Shown: positions 1-9,476, counted from the first letter of the stretch. The stretch: 62,299 nt of DNA from an uncultured Alphaproteobacteria bacterium (GCA_913042065.1 CAJWKB010000002.1:1-62299), one strand, 5' to 3'. The notes: generated by a model from the letters alone, not told the origin. Program-made: numbers and translations.

Positions 1-84
1 GAGCATGATCAGCTAGGTGACACCTCAACCCTACAGGATCCGGCAGTCGTCGATCATCTGGTAGAAAATCGGCAGAACCAATAA
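1..84 (+). CDS. C-terminal end of a truncated gene of unknown function
   Basis: Frame 1 is open from the first base to a TAA at 82-84 and encodes 27 residues ending in VENRQNQ. The other two plus frames stop within the first 15 bases. The peptide is hydrophilic and looks like an ordinary protein tail, but it is too short to assign to a family. The bulk of the gene would lie left of the window. It could also be chance open sequence. The stretch from 85 to the end of the SCO1-like gene shows no convincing gene. Confidence 0.35.
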   Translation, partial: EHDQLGDTSTLQDPAVVDHLVENRQNQ

Positions 85-314
85 CGGTTTCAATTCAAAC
101 CCATGTCCTTCCCTGACAGACGGCATGCATTCTGTTTTTTTGCACCGAGCTTGAAGGGCATGCTCTCGGGTAAGTATTTGATCGCCAACACTCTAAGTCA
201 CAGCTGATCTGAAATTTCACGATTTCTTTGCCTGGCTGGGCGGCCGGTCATCAGCTTTGTCGCAACGCTTGCAACTGCCATGTCAATTGGCACAAAAATT
301 TCGCCCAGGCCGAT

Positions 315-971
315 TTAAGTCAAAATACTTCGCAGTTTCTCACGAATGAATTCTTCGGGCTCATTGAAAACAATCGTCCCAGCAAAACCTCCATCCGACC
401 GATAAAGATAAACCGCCGCCGAATGATCATAGGTAAAATCACCATCTTCGCTCTCAATTTTCTCGGCAAACGCACCAAATGCAGCGCGGCTGTCAGCAAG
501 CGCCTCAGCATCACCGGTCAAACCCACCACATTCATATCGAATAATGAAAGGTAGTCCCGTAACTGTTGCGGTGTATCGCGCTCAGCGTCCACTGAGATA
601 AAGATGATCTGTAGCCTATCTGTGTTAACACCGTCGCCGCTTAACTTATCTAGTGAATTTGACAAAGACAGAAGTGTGGTTGGGCAAACATCCGGGCAAA
701 AAGTGAAGCCAAAAAATAGCGCAACCGGCTGACTAGCAAAATCAACATTTTTGCGCACCTCACCATTCTGATCAGTCAGAATAAAAGTACTTTCAGCAAA
801 GTTTGGAAATCCCATAAGTGATTTATGCGCCTGTTTTGAAGAAATTACGAAGACAACCGCTGAAAGGCATAAAAAAATAAGAACGGCGACCAGAACAAAA
901 GCGTGTTTATGGCTGCCAACGTGTCGCATCTGCCCTTCGCCAAAACCATGTTTTCGATTAATTCGGCTCAT
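315..971 (-). CDS. SCO1/SenC-family copper chaperone for cytochrome oxidase
   Basis: Membrane-anchored thioredoxin-fold protein of the SCO1/SenC/PrrC family, which delivers copper to the CuA site of cytochrome c oxidase on the periplasmic side. The 218-residue product has one N-terminal membrane segment (about 24-44). It has the copper-binding CxxxC motif in FCPDVCPTT (Cys92, Cys96) and the third ligand His183 in YDHSA. The open frame extends 10 codons further to a TTG at 999-1001. I chose the ATG at 971 because it follows a purine-rich AGAGAGGG. No cox genes are in the window. It is divergent from the YggT gene. Family assignment is firm; the exact start is less so. Confidence 0.9.
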   Translation of the reverse strand: MSRINRKHGFGEGQMRHVGSHKHAFVLVAVLIFLCLSAVVFVISSKQAHKSLMGFPNFAESTFILTDQNGEVRKNVDFASQPVALFFGFTFCPDVCPTTLLSLSNSLDKLSGDGVNTDRLQIIFISVDAERDTPQQLRDYLSLFDMNVVGLTGDAEALADSRAAFGAFAEKIESEDGDFTYDHSAAVYLYRSDGGFAGTIVFNEPEEFIREKLRSILT

Positions 972-1161
972 ACGCCCTCTCTTAACAGTCACCACCTCCA
1001 ATAATCAAATGAAATCAGAGTTTGAACGTCCAATTGCTCCTCACCTATCCAGACGACACCAAATGTTTGGGACAAGCCAACGAGATTATTGTAAGCGTTA
1101 CTGGGTTGGGTATATTGTCTCTCACTTGAAACTACTCGTTACCTCAACCTGGGACTCAAGA

Positions 1162-1443
1162 ATGAATGCTTTCATCATCCTAATTGATCAGATCGTTAAC
1201 ATCTATATTTGGACACTGCTCGCCTACATCATACTCGGGTGGCTGATTGCTTTTCGCATCGTCAATCCATGGCAGCCAGCAGTGCGGGTGGCCGGATCCA
1301 TTCTTGGTCGAGTACATGAACCAATTTTAAGCCGTATTCGGCAATTCATGCCCGATCTAGGTGGCATTGATTTCAGCCCAATTGTCGTTTTTCTGGCAGC
1401 ACAGTTCCTGCGGAATCTTTTGATTGGCATGATAACAGCCTAG
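1162..1443 (+). CDS. YggT family integral membrane protein
   Basis: Small 93-residue membrane protein of the YggT family, whose role is not settled (links to osmotic tolerance and cell division factors have been reported in other bacteria). Two hydrophobic segments flank a central loop containing NPWQPAVR and the family-typical RVHEPILSRIRQFMP. The C-terminal FSPIVVFLAAQFLR segment is also typical. An upstream in-frame ATG at 1009 would add 51 residues unlike the family, so I place the start at 1162, which gives the usual length. It precedes folD on the same strand with about 120 bases between. Confidence 0.85.
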   Translation: MNAFIILIDQIVNIYIWTLLAYIILGWLIAFRIVNPWQPAVRVAGSILGRVHEPILSRIRQFMPDLGGIDFSPIVVFLAAQFLRNLLIGMITA

Positions 1444-1565
1444 TATTAAACAAGTTCGCCACGACAATGTCGTGTGCGGGTGATTTTGGGGCGTAAAACA
1501 AGCGTCGCCTTATTGAGCGCGCAACGATTATGGATTCGGATTTATAAAATTTGTGGAGAAGAGTG

Positions 1566-2462
1566 ATGGCTCAAGCTGATGTGATTGACGGCAAGGCTTT
1601 TTCAGAAAAATTGGTACAGATGGTTGCTGTTGAGGCAAAGGCCATTGAAGCGGCTGTTGGACGTCCGCCAGCGCTTGCCGTTGTTCTGGTTGGCGAACAT
1701 CCCGCAAGTGCTGTTTATGTTCGTAATAAAATTGAGCGCACAACGACTGCGGGCATGCGCTCAATCGAACACCGTCTTCCCGTAACAGCTGATCAGGAGA
1801 CTTTGCTGAGCCTGATATCCGAGATGAATGCGGATGATGCAATTGACGGCATTCTTGTTCAATTGCCACTACCCGATCAGATCGACGAGGATGCAGTCAT
1901 CAATGCGATCATACCGGAAAAAGATGTTGACGGGTTTCACGTTGTCAACGCTGGGCTTTTGGCCACGGGTCAGCGGTCGCTAGTGCCTTGCACACCCTAT
2001 GGCTGTCTGCTGCTGCTTCGCAACCAGCTTGAATCCCTTTCAGGATTAAATGCGGTTGTTGTCGGACGCTCAAACATCGTTGGCAAACCGATGGCACAAC
2101 TTTTAATACGTGAGAGTTGCACTGTAACTATTGCTCATTCGCAGACAAAGGATCTGCCTGCTGTCTGCGCCAATGCCGACATTCTTGTTGCTGCTGTGGG
2201 GCGGCCGGAAATGATCACCGGCGATTATGTAAAGCCAGGATCCACCGTTATTGATGTTGGTATTAACCGCGTGCCCGCACCAGAACGTGGTGAGGGCAAA
2301 TTCCGGCTCACAGGCGATGTTGATTATGCGTCAGCAGCAGAAAAAGCCGGTGCCATTACTCCCGTCCCCGGCGGTGTTGGTCCAATGACAATTGCCTGTC
2401 TGCTGCGCAACACGGCGGTCGCCGCCGCGCGCCGGTTTAATGTTTCGATCAGCGACATATAA
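1566..2462 (+). CDS. folD: Bifunctional methylenetetrahydrofolate dehydrogenase/cyclohydrolase FolD
   Basis: Cytosolic enzyme of one-carbon metabolism. It oxidises 5,10-methylene-THF to methenyl-THF with NADP and hydrolyses it to 10-formyl-THF for purine and fMet synthesis. The 298-residue length is typical. The catalytic YxxxK is seen as YVRNK (Tyr51, Lys55), the cofactor region as GRSNIVGKP near 167-175, and the signature [10 protein letters not shown] near 266-275. The start is the ATG at 1566, preceded by GTGGAGAAG. An in-frame ATG 15 bases upstream would swallow that ribosome site. Yet another folate gene, folB, lies 11 kb away on the other strand and is not linked transcriptionally. Confidence 0.97.
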   Translation: MAQADVIDGKAFSEKLVQMVAVEAKAIEAAVGRPPALAVVLVGEHPASAVYVRNKIERTTTAGMRSIEHRLPVTADQETLLSLISEMNADDAIDGILVQLPLPDQIDEDAVINAIIPEKDVDGFHVVNAGLLATGQRSLVPCTPYGCLLLLRNQLESLSGLNAVVVGRSNIVGKPMAQLLIRESCTVTIAHSQTKDLPAVCANADILVAAVGRPEMITGDYVKPGSTVIDVGINRVPAPERGEGKFRLTGDVDYASAAEKAGAITPVPGGVGPMTIACLLRNTAVAAARRFNVSISDI

Positions 2463-2525
2463 ATTTATGCTGATCAAATGCTTATTTTGGCGGCTAGCGT
2501 TACAATTGACTAAGGACCACGAAAA

Positions 2526-2729
2526 ATGTCAATAGACCAAATCGTACTGGCAGCCTCCCTTCTGATCGTTGCTGGCATCTTGGGCTGGGGCGTTCTGACT
2601 ATGGCACGCGGTGGCGACTACAACATGAAGAACTCCAATAGAATCATGCGATATCGGATTATCTTCCAAGCGCTGGCACTTGTCATTATCCTTGCGTTGA
2701 TGTGGTTGCGGAGAGACGGTAGTGCCTAG
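2526..2729 (+). CDS. HIG1-domain twin transmembrane protein
   Basis: A 67-residue protein with two membrane helices (about 6-26 and 46-62). They flank a loop carrying the HIG1 pattern: GGDYNMKNSNRIMRYRI, followed by Q and A in the second helix. HIG1 (Rcf1/HIGD) proteins associate with respiratory complexes in mitochondria, and alphaproteobacterial homologues are common. A role in cytochrome oxidase stability is inferred only from the family. The reading frame is well supported by the motif despite its size. It is followed after 30 bases by the adenosyltransferase gene and then etfBA, a grouping frequent in alphaproteobacteria. Confidence 0.88.
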   Translation: MSIDQIVLAASLLIVAGILGWGVLTMARGGDYNMKNSNRIMRYRIIFQALALVIILALMWLRRDGSA

Positions 2730-2759
2730 ACAGGAACAAAAACAAAATGTGAAATGGAC

Positions 2760-3335
2760 ATGGTGAAACTAAACAAAATATACACCCGGACTGGTGATGG
2801 CGGTGAAACGAGTCTCGTAAATGGCACGAGGGTCTCAAAACATTCGCTACGGCCTTCTGCCTTCGGCGAGGTTGACGAAGCCAATTCTGTCATTGGCCTG
2901 GCTAGATTTCATTGCAAGGCAGACTCCCGACAGACGGCAGATGCGATGCTAGGTCGCATCCAGAATGACCTGTTTGATCTTGGCGCTGATCTAGCAACAC
3001 CCGATACTGGGAAATCAGCACTCAGGGTGACGTCTATTCAGGTTGAACGTCTGGAGGCAGAAATTGATGCAATGAATGCCAATATCGAACCGTTAAATTC
3101 TTTCATCCTGCCGGGGGGTTCAGAAGCATCGGCCTGGCTCCATCTGGCGCGAACTGTGGCTCGGCGTGCTGAGCGTCAGATGACCAAATTGGCTGCGGAG
3201 GAAGTGATTAATGATGCCGCGATTAAGTACATAAACCGGCTTTCCGACCATCTGTTTGTGCTGGCACGTAACCTGAATGAAAATGGCAAAACAGATGTAT
3301 TATGGCGGCCCGGAGAAAATTCAGGCCAGAAATAA
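2760..3335 (+). CDS. PduO-type cob(I)alamin adenosyltransferase
   Basis: Transfers the adenosyl group of ATP to cob(I)alamin, making coenzyme B12 for enzymes such as methylmalonyl-CoA mutase. The N-terminal KIYTRTGDGGETSL is the ATP-binding signature. GEVDEANSVIGLAR follows, then the conserved ILPGGSEASAWLHLARTVARRAER near residues 117-141. The 191-residue length is standard. Two ATGs six bases apart (2754, 2760) are possible. I chose the second because homologues usually begin MVKLNKIYTRTGD; neither has a good ribosome site. PduO/MMAB-type enzymes are unrelated to CobA/BtuR. The neighbouring etfBA may use electrons from acyl-CoA oxidation, consistent with a propionyl-CoA route, but that link is inference. 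Confidence 0.93.
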   Translation: MVKLNKIYTRTGDGGETSLVNGTRVSKHSLRPSAFGEVDEANSVIGLARFHCKADSRQTADAMLGRIQNDLFDLGADLATPDTGKSALRVTSIQVERLEAEIDAMNANIEPLNSFILPGGSEASAWLHLARTVARRAERQMTKLAAEEVINDAAIKYINRLSDHLFVLARNLNENGKTDVLWRPGENSGQK

Positions 3336-3404
3336 GAAAGTTTTTCTAGTTAGCATAATTAAAGCTAGTTACAGAAAAACAGGATCATGTTGGAGGATAC
3401 AAAC

Positions 3405-4154
3405 ATGAAAGTGCTCGTACCAATAAAACGGGTCATCGACTATAACGTGAAAGTCAGGGTAAAAGCCGATAACTCTGGTGTCGAACTCGCCAACGTCAAA
3501 ATGGCGATGAACCCTTTTGACGAAATTGCGGTTGAGCAGGCACTCCGCCTCAAAGAAAGTGGGAGCGCTGACGAGGTTGTGGTTGTTTCGATTGGACCAT
3601 CACAGAATCAGGAAACCATCCGCACCGGGCTGGCCATGGGAGCAGACCGCGGCATCCATATAGAAGCTTCACATGATATTGAGCCTCTCGCAGTTGCAAA
3701 GCTTTTGAAAGAAGTTGTCACCCGTGAAAATCCAGGTCTCGTTTTCGTCGGCAAGCAGGCGATTGACGATGATTGTAATCAGACCGGCCAGATGCTAGCC
3801 GCGCTTCTTGGCTGGGCGCAGGGAACTTTTGTTTCTAGTATCGATATCATTGGTCAAAAAGCTACCATAATCCGTGAGGTTGATGGTGGTCTTGAGCACT
3901 TGGAAATCGCATTGCCTGCAGTGGTGACTGTTGATCTGCGTCTGAACGAGCCAAGATATGCCTCACTGCCAAACATCATGAAAGCGAAGAAAAAGCCGCT
4001 GGATTCGATTACTGTTGGAGAGCTTGACGTGGACGTGGCTACACGCCTGACCGTTGTCAAAGTCGAAGAGCCAGAAGCACGGTCGGCTGGGGTTAAGGTG
4101 GCTGACGTCAGTGAACTTGTTAACAAACTTAAAAACGAAGCAAAGGTGATATAA
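3405..4154 (+). CDS. etfB: Electron transfer flavoprotein beta subunit
   Basis: Beta subunit of the ETF heterodimer, which binds AMP and passes electrons from acyl-CoA and other dehydrogenases to ETF-ubiquinone oxidoreductase. The 249-residue product starts [14 protein letters not shown] and shows the conserved [18 protein letters not shown] region near 35-52. It also has the beta-ETF signature [22 protein letters not shown] near 180-200. The ATG at 3405 has a strong GGAGGA seven bases upstream. An earlier in-frame ATG at 3387 precedes that site and is rejected. The gene is 2 bases from etfA and clearly co-transcribed with it. Confidence 0.96.
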   Translation: MKVLVPIKRVIDYNVKVRVKADNSGVELANVKMAMNPFDEIAVEQALRLKESGSADEVVVVSIGPSQNQETIRTGLAMGADRGIHIEASHDIEPLAVAKLLKEVVTRENPGLVFVGKQAIDDDCNQTGQMLAALLGWAQGTFVSSIDIIGQKATIIREVDGGLEHLEIALPAVVTVDLRLNEPRYASLPNIMKAKKKPLDSITVGELDVDVATRLTVVKVEEPEARSAGVKVADVSELVNKLKNEAKVI

Positions 4155-4156
4155 CT

Positions 4157-5089
4157 ATGAGTGTTCTTGTCCTTGCAGATCATGACAATGGTCAACTAGC
4201 CGCCGCAACGCTGAATACGGTGACTGCCGCATTGCAAATTGGTAGTGACATCCATGTTCTGGTAGCCGGTGACACTAGCGGAGATGTCACCAAAACAGTA
4301 GCAGCCATTGCTGGCGTAGCCAAGGTATTGGTTGCAAGTGGTGCCGGTTTAGACCACGGCATTGCAGAAAATGTCGCCCCAATCATTCAAGAAATGGCTT
4401 CTGGCTATTCGCATATTTTGGCACCAGCAACAACGACTGGAAAAAACATAATGCCGCGTGTTGCTGCACTTCTCGATGTCATGCAGATATCCGACATCAT
4501 TCAGGTCATTGATGCTAACACCTTTCAACGCCCCATCTATGCCGGCAATGCTCTAGCCACAGTCACCTCTGATGAGTCAATTAAGATCATCACCGTTCGC
4601 AGCACAGCTTTCGAAGCAGCTGCCGCAGTTGGAGGAAGCGCTAGCGTCGAAGATACCGCCGTAGGCAGTGATAAAGGCCTTTCAAGCTATGTGAAATCCG
4701 AACTGTCCAGTTCTGAGCGTCCTGAATTGACCTCTGCGCCAATTGTCATCTCCGGCGGCCGTGGCATGCAGGATGGCTCCAATTTTGCGATGTTGGAAAC
4801 GGTTGCCGACAAGCTAGGTGCCGCCGTTGGCGCGTCCCGCGCAGCCGTAGATGCCGGTTTTGTGCCAAATGACTATCAGGTTGGTCAAACCGGCAAAGTC
4901 GTTGCCCCGGATCTGTATGTTGCCGTTGGCATTTCCGGCGCTATCCAGCATCTTGCTGGCATGAAGGATAGTAAAGTGATCGTGGCCATCAACAAGGATG
5001 ATGAGGCGCCAATTTTCCAGGTGGCTGACTTCGGCTTGGTTGCTGACCTTTTCGAAGCTGTTCCCGAGTTCGAGAAAGAACTCAGTTAG
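4157..5089 (+). CDS. etfA: Electron transfer flavoprotein alpha subunit
   Basis: Alpha subunit of ETF, carrying FAD. The 310-residue length is typical. The FAD-binding C-terminal half contains SGGRGMQDG (about 195-203), [15 protein letters not shown] (about 237-251), [15 protein letters not shown] and the final [11 protein letters not shown]. The N-terminal domain is the usual [10 protein letters not shown] type. It follows etfB by 2 bases and is closed by an intrinsic terminator at 5121-5146. In several alphaproteobacteria a 3-hydroxybutyryl-CoA dehydrogenase gene follows etfA; here the operon stops at the terminator and a thioredoxin-like gene lies opposite. Confidence 0.96.
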   Translation: MSVLVLADHDNGQLAAATLNTVTAALQIGSDIHVLVAGDTSGDVTKTVAAIAGVAKVLVASGAGLDHGIAENVAPIIQEMASGYSHILAPATTTGKNIMPRVAALLDVMQISDIIQVIDANTFQRPIYAGNALATVTSDESIKIITVRSTAFEAAAAVGGSASVEDTAVGSDKGLSSYVKSELSSSERPELTSAPIVISGGRGMQDGSNFAMLETVADKLGAAVGASRAAVDAGFVPNDYQVGQTGKVVAPDLYVAVGISGAIQHLAGMKDSKVIVAINKDDEAPIFQVADFGLVADLFEAVPEFEKELS

Positions 5090-5120
5090 GTAAAATCTCT
5101 GCCAAAAGTTAAAAAGATTC

Positions 5121-5146
5121 AAGGCATCCTAAATGGCTGCCTTTTT
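5121..5146 (+). terminator. Intrinsic terminator after etfBA, possibly bidirectional
   Basis: AAGGCA at 5121-5126 pairs with TGCCTT at 5138-5143 across an 11-base loop, and the descending arm runs into TTTTT. It lies 32 bases after the etfA stop. Read from the other strand, the same hairpin follows the tlpA stop and is trailed a few bases later by CTTTTT, so it may end both convergent units. The stem is short (6 bp), so strength is uncertain. Confidence 0.65.
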
Positions 5147-5158
5147 CGTTTCACTTTA

Positions 5159-5743
5159 TTATCGTGACAGAAACGTCCGAATGTCACGCTGTACAGGCCC
5201 CACATCCCATTCAAATGGACCAACAAACGCCCATAATTTTGTCTGGTCTGCTGACAGCAGAAACGTCGTCGGCAAACCCCGCACTGCTAAATGGCGGGAG
5301 AGAATACCGTTTGGATCAAATGCCAAGTCGGGGCTGCTGACCCCATATTTTTTTAGAAATGGAACAGCCTTTTGAGCACCGCCTCGATCAACCGAAACCA
5401 AAAGGACTTTGATTGATTGCACGCTAAGCGGTGCTACGGCACGTTCGAGTGCCGGAAGCTCAGCAACACAGGGCGGGCACCATATTGCCCAAAAATTCAC
5501 AAGTAAAGGTGATCCCTTATAGTCAGCTAGTGTCATCAGCTGGCCATCCGTATCGGTGATTTGGACCTGTAGACTGGGTGGTGTCTGTGGCCTAACTTCG
5601 GGCAAGCTCGACGCCACGGCAGCATCGACGATTAGAGCGCAAAGCCCAAGTGCAGCACACATTGTCAATTTGATAGCCACCCTAAGTGAGGTAAAAAATT
5701 CTGTTTTTGGCTGAAAATTCGAGAAAAGCTGCGTATAAAGCAT
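5159..5743 (-). CDS. TlpA-family thioredoxin-like disulfide reductase
   Basis: Periplasmic, membrane-anchored thioredoxin-fold protein (194 residues) of the TlpA/ResA group. These proteins reduce disulfides during cytochrome c or cytochrome oxidase maturation. An N-terminal hydrophobic segment (about 22-46) acts as anchor or signal. The thioredoxin motif is [17 protein letters not shown], with redox Cys89 and Cys92, and the cis-Pro region is GLPTTFLL near 168-175. A shorter start at Met28 would leave a cleavable signal peptide. The gene is divergent from argH with only 28 bases between starts, so promoters must overlap. Together with the SCO1 gene it suggests a local oxidase-assembly theme, but no cytochrome genes are present. 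Confidence 0.88.
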   Translation of the reverse strand: MLYTQLFSNFQPKTEFFTSLRVAIKLTMCAALGLCALIVDAAVASSLPEVRPQTPPSLQVQITDTDGQLMTLADYKGSPLLVNFWAIWCPPCVAELPALERAVAPLSVQSIKVLLVSVDRGGAQKAVPFLKKYGVSSPDLAFDPNGILSRHLAVRGLPTTFLLSADQTKLWAFVGPFEWDVGPVQRDIRTFLSR

Positions 5744-5771
5744 TGAGATTCAAATCCAGGTGATTGGAGCA

Positions 5772-7208
5772 ATGAAGAAAAAACAGAAATCACAGGTAAA
5801 TGTGACAGCACAGAATAATACTGAAAAGTCTAGCATCTGGGGTGGCCGCTTCTCAAGAGGGCCTTCACAGCTGATGCAGGATATCAACGCGTCAATCGAC
5901 TATGACCATCGTCTTTTCTACCAGGATATCACAGGATCACGGGCACACGCCACAATGCTCGCCCATTGCGGAATCATCAGTCATGGGGACCTTAAAGCCA
6001 TCAACCAGGGCCTTACACAGATCGCTTCAGAGATTCAGGATGGTAACCTAACCTTCAGCCATGAATTTGAAGACATCCACATGAATATCGAGACCAGACT
6101 TGCCGAGATCATCGGCGAACCTGCCCGCAGACTGCATACAGCGCGATCACGGAATGATCAGGTGGCGACCGATTTCAAAATGTGGGTTCGGGTGCTTCTC
6201 GAAACCCTTGATGCGGCGCTCGCCGATCTACAAGCTGCCCTAATTACTAAGGCGGAGGCGCATGTAGAAACATTAATGCCTGGATACACTCACTTGCAGA
6301 CAGCCCAGCCAGTAACTTTCGGCTTTCATCTCATGGCCTATGTCGAAATGGTCGGTCGGGACAGGTCGCGGTTTGCCGATGCTCACAAGCGGCTTAACGA
6401 ATCACCACTTGGCGCGGCAGCACTTGCAGGTACGTCCTTTCCAATCGACCGTCAAATGACGGCCGAAATGCTCGGTTTTGATAGGCCAGCAGCAAATGCT
6501 ATGGACGCAGTTTCTGACCGTGATTTTGCGCTTGACTTTCTAGCTGGCGCCGCCATTTGCTCAGTGCATCTGTCACGCCTAGCAGAGGAGATTGTTATCT
6601 GGTCGTCAGACCGCTTTAAGTTTGTTAAATTGTCAGATGCGTACACCACCGGCTCGTCAATAATGCCACAAAAACGCAATCCGGATGCTGCCGAGCTTGT
6701 CAGAGCTAAACCTGGGCGGATTATTGGCTCACTCAACGGATTACTAATTGTCCTTAAAGGGCTACCACTGGCGTATGGAAAAGATCTGCAAGAGGACAAG
6801 GAAGGTGTTTTTGACGCTGCCGATGCGCTGGGTATCGCAATTGCGGCGATGTCAGGCATGGTCACAGATATGCAACCCAATCCAAAAAACATGCGCGCAG
6901 CATTGGCGAGTGGATTTCCAACAGCCACAGATCTAGCAGATTATCTGGTGCGTGAACTTGGGATACCTTTCCGTGAAGCACATCACATCAGTGGAAACAT
7001 TGTTGCGCTTGCGGCGAAGCAGGGAGTCGATCTTGACGCAGTGCCACTTGCCGACATGCAGGCGATTGAGCCATTGATAACCAATGAGGTGATCGACATT
7101 TTGAAGGTCGAAAATGCCGTGGCGGCCCGCCGCAGCTTTGGTGGGACAGCGCCCGCCGAGGTCAGTGCCCGCATTGCTGAGGCAAAAAAACGCTTCCAAA
7201 TTGGATGA
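5772..7208 (+). CDS. argH: Argininosuccinate lyase
   Basis: Last step of arginine synthesis: argininosuccinate to arginine plus fumarate. Fumarase/aspartase superfamily, homotetramer in the cytosol. The 478-residue product shows [14 protein letters not shown] near 122-135 and [10 protein letters not shown] near 171-180. The superfamily signature [12 protein letters not shown] lies near 294-305. The first about 20 residues are lysine- and asparagine-rich and not conserved. The frame also allows a GTG start at 5760; GGAG at 5766-5769 sits too close to the ATG, so the start is uncertain by four codons. Downstream are a tiny lipoprotein and lysA, an order conserved in many proteobacteria. Confidence 0.96.
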   Translation: MKKKQKSQVNVTAQNNTEKSSIWGGRFSRGPSQLMQDINASIDYDHRLFYQDITGSRAHATMLAHCGIISHGDLKAINQGLTQIASEIQDGNLTFSHEFEDIHMNIETRLAEIIGEPARRLHTARSRNDQVATDFKMWVRVLLETLDAALADLQAALITKAEAHVETLMPGYTHLQTAQPVTFGFHLMAYVEMVGRDRSRFADAHKRLNESPLGAAALAGTSFPIDRQMTAEMLGFDRPAANAMDAVSDRDFALDFLAGAAICSVHLSRLAEEIVIWSSDRFKFVKLSDAYTTGSSIMPQKRNPDAAELVRAKPGRIIGSLNGLLIVLKGLPLAYGKDLQEDKEGVFDAADALGIAIAAMSGMVTDMQPNPKNMRAALASGFPTATDLADYLVRELGIPFREAHHISGNIVALAAKQGVDLDAVPLADMQAIEPLITNEVIDILKVENAVAARRSFGGTAPAEVSARIAEAKKRFQIG

Positions 7209-7250
7209 TACGTCACCTAACCTAGCGCAGGACAAAGGGAGATTAACGAA

Positions 7251-7376
7251 ATGATTCGGGGATTTGCAGTCGCCTTTTTGGTTATTATGGCGGGGTTGGG
7301 CGGACTTTCTGCCTGCGGTAAATCAGGTGATCCCTACCGTCCGTCCGAAATTCCCAAGAAATCATCAGGAAACTAA
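7251..7376 (+). CDS. LptM-like small lipoprotein between argH and lysA
   Basis: A 41-codon frame, ATG 7251 to TAA 7374-7376, with AGGGAGA about 10 bases upstream. The product has a short hydrophobic signal (FAVAFLVIMAGLGG) and a lipobox LSAC placing the lipidated Cys at residue 22. The mature tail of about 20 residues begins CGKSGDPYRP and is Pro/Lys-rich. Position just before lysA and this architecture match the YifL/LptM family. In E. coli, LptM helps the LptD-LptE LPS translocon assemble. Homology across such short sequences is weak, so the assignment rests on synteny plus lipobox and signal. Confidence 0.8.
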   Translation: MIRGFAVAFLVIMAGLGGLSACGKSGDPYRPSEIPKKSSGN

Positions 7377-7418
7377 TTAAAAATGATCATCAATTTCATC
7401 TGCTAGCAGGATCGTCGT

Positions 7419-8678
7419 ATGTGCCCCTTCAATCGTGATGTTAATGGCCATCTACTGGTTAATTCAACACCGTTGGCCGAGATTGCTAGCAAGTTTAATA
7501 CACCACTTTATGTTTATTCTGGTGATGGTATCCGTGATGCCTTTTTAAAGTTTGCTTCGGCTGTTGCACCAGTTTCTGGCAAAGTTCATTTTGCACTGAA
7601 GGCCAATTCAGCGCTTGGTGTAATTTCTCTGTTAGCCCGTCAAGGTGCTGGCGCTGATATCGTGTCAAGTGGAGAGCTCCATCGGGCCTTGGCTGCAGGC
7701 ATTACACCTGCGGATATTGTTTTTTCTGGCGTTGGTAAAAGCCGGACCGAGATCGCACAGGCCTTGACCGCTGGCATAGGTCAGATCAATGCCGAATCCT
7801 CAGCTGAAATTGACTCTATCTCGTCAATTGCTAACGAAATGCGTGTTGTCGCACCTGTTGCACTGCGAGTGAATGTCGATGTCGAGCCGGGAACGCATGC
7901 GAAGATATCAACTGGCCAGCGGTCGACCAAATTTGGCGTTTCGACTGATCGGCGTGAGGCGGCAATCCTCTATCAACGAATGCACAATGATCCAAACATT
8001 TCGCCGGCTGGGCTGGCTGTTCACATTGGCTCGCAAATTCAGAGTCTTCTACCTTTTGAAAAGGCCTATCTTGCGTTACTCGATCTGGGTCAATCCTTGC
8101 GTGGTGAGGGCATGCAGGTACCAACTCTTGATCTTGGAGGCGGGGTTGGTGTCGATTACGTTGGTGGAGCGACCCCAGACTTTACAAATTATGGAGTGCT
8201 TGTTAAGCGCATTTTTCAGGATAAGGGATTCAATCTTGGTTTTGAGCCTGGCCGCGCGATTGTTGCCCATAACGGCGTTCTTCTCAGTGAAGTGATTTAT
8301 GTCAAACAGAGCGAAAACAAGCGCTTTATCATTGTTGATGCCGCAATGAATGATCTGATACGCCCAACCCTCTATGAGGCCCACCACAATATAGAGCCCC
8401 TGAAGGACATCGGGCCAGCAACAGGCCTTGCTGATATTGTTGGTCCTGTCTGTGAGACAGGTGATTATCTCGGCAGGGAACGAATGATGCCAGACCTACA
8501 GACGGGCGATCAAATCGCTGTGATGTCAGCGGGTGCTTATGGCGCAGTGATGGCGTCCAACTACAACACAAGGCCACCGGCAGGCGAGGTTATGGTTCTT
8601 GACGGCCAGGTGCACGTTCTGCGTCAACAACGTTCGGTAAAAAGCATTCTAGAAGAGGAGTCCATTCCCAATTTTTGA
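7419..8678 (+). CDS. lysA: Diaminopimelate decarboxylase
   Basis: PLP-dependent fold-type III enzyme converting meso-diaminopimelate to L-lysine. The 419-residue protein carries the PLP lysine in HFALKAN (Lys61), VHIGSQI near 207-213, the phosphate-binding GGGVGVDY near 239-246, and the active-site Cys in GPVCETGDYL. The start ATG at 7419 has AGCAGG upstream. The gene ends 25 bases before the convergent zinc-ribbon gene; I see no strong terminator there. asd and dapF of the same pathway are at the other end of the window. Confidence 0.97.
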   Translation: MCPFNRDVNGHLLVNSTPLAEIASKFNTPLYVYSGDGIRDAFLKFASAVAPVSGKVHFALKANSALGVISLLARQGAGADIVSSGELHRALAAGITPADIVFSGVGKSRTEIAQALTAGIGQINAESSAEIDSISSIANEMRVVAPVALRVNVDVEPGTHAKISTGQRSTKFGVSTDRREAAILYQRMHNDPNISPAGLAVHIGSQIQSLLPFEKAYLALLDLGQSLRGEGMQVPTLDLGGGVGVDYVGGATPDFTNYGVLVKRIFQDKGFNLGFEPGRAIVAHNGVLLSEVIYVKQSENKRFIIVDAAMNDLIRPTLYEAHHNIEPLKDIGPATGLADIVGPVCETGDYLGRERMMPDLQTGDQIAVMSAGAYGAVMASNYNTRPPAGEVMVLDGQVHVLRQQRSVKSILEEESIPNF

Positions 8679-8703
8679 CCTTGCAGCAGGGTTCTGTGAC
8701 CAG

Positions 8704-9306
8704 CTAGCGGGTAATCCGCTTGGAGATTGGTATAACCGTGACAGCCGCCTCATCTGATTTCTCGACATTGAGCTGTACGAAAAAGGGTGTCAATCCACCA
8801 GCCTTAATAATCTGATCATCCGGTGTGATGGTCTGCTCGTTTACAATCGTTCCACTATCTGCAGTTACCGTGACAAGCAGATCAGAGGCATGAGCATCAA
8901 AAACACTGTCATTCCGTAAACTTCCACCAAGGCGCAGCGTGTCGCCTGTGTGCGTAGCTTTTAGATCAACTACGGCCAAATCGTCGGTGTTCGAACGAAT
9001 GGTAATGCTAAGCAGGCCAAAAACGGGAATAAGGCCGGGAAGATAGGCCGTCACAATCACTCGCTGGTAAACCAATCCGCCAGCTAGCGCACTTAGTATA
9101 AGGAGGATGCTCAAAATTGCGCTTAGCCCCTTTAAGCTGCCACCTTTTTTGGCCCGTTGTGGTTTTTTCGGCCTGGCGTCACCTTTTGGTGGCAAGGCAA
9201 ACCATACATGCGAACAGACTGAACAACGAACTGTCTGACCATCTGCATTCAAAACCTGGCTATCTAGGCGAAAGATCGTTTCACAGTTGGGGCAAGTCAA
9301 AAGCAT
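8704..9306 (-). CDS. Zinc-ribbon (MJ0042-type) single-pass membrane protein
   Basis: A 200-residue protein. Its N-terminal zinc ribbon has Cys5, Cys8, Cys28 and Cys31 (LTCPNC ... VRCSVC, followed by HVW). After it come a Lys/Pro-rich linker, one membrane helix (about 60-80) and a DUF3426-like extracytoplasmic beta-rich domain. This architecture is widespread in alphaproteobacteria, usually divergent from ftsE-ftsX; its function is unknown. The frame extends to 9390, but the Met at 9306 directly precedes the zinc ribbon and has TTTGGAAC upstream. Here the neighbour across the divergent gap is a YdcF-type gene rather than ftsE. A weak promoter-like pair TTGACT-18-TATCAA (minus strand, 9361-9390) lies upstream. 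Confidence 0.85.
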   Translation of the reverse strand: MLLTCPNCETIFRLDSQVLNADGQTVRCSVCSHVWFALPPKGDARPKKPQRAKKGGSLKGLSAILSILLILSALAGGLVYQRVIVTAYLPGLIPVFGLLSITIRSNTDDLAVVDLKATHTGDTLRLGGSLRNDSVFDAHASDLLVTVTADSGTIVNEQTITPDDQIIKAGGLTPFFVQLNVEKSDEAAVTVIPISKRITR

Positions 9307-9476
9307 CCAAATTGTTCCAAACATGTTGCAATTCAACAATCGATACCGCAAAGCTGAAAATTGATAAAGGCCATTAGGTGAAATAGTCAAAATGGCGTGC
9401 TACAGTGATGACAAATTTTTACCAAAACCCACGGTGCGATCAATAATCAACAGTTTCCACCTGGAAAATCCATTTA

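Noticed and set aside
1460..1474. Perfect 7-1-7 palindrome CACGACAATGTCGTG between yggT and folD as an operator
   Set aside because: A few such palindromes are expected by chance in 62 kb, and there is no neighbouring regulator or clear promoter overlap.
5746..5760. tRNA T-loop-like GATTCAAATCC between tlpA and argH
   Set aside because: No acceptor, D or anticodon stems can be formed around it and it overlaps the tlpA start region.
8704..8718. Inverted repeat AGCGG-GTAAT-CCGCT near the lysA end as a terminator
   Set aside because: It lies inside the end of the zinc-ribbon coding sequence and has no T-run on the lysA strand.
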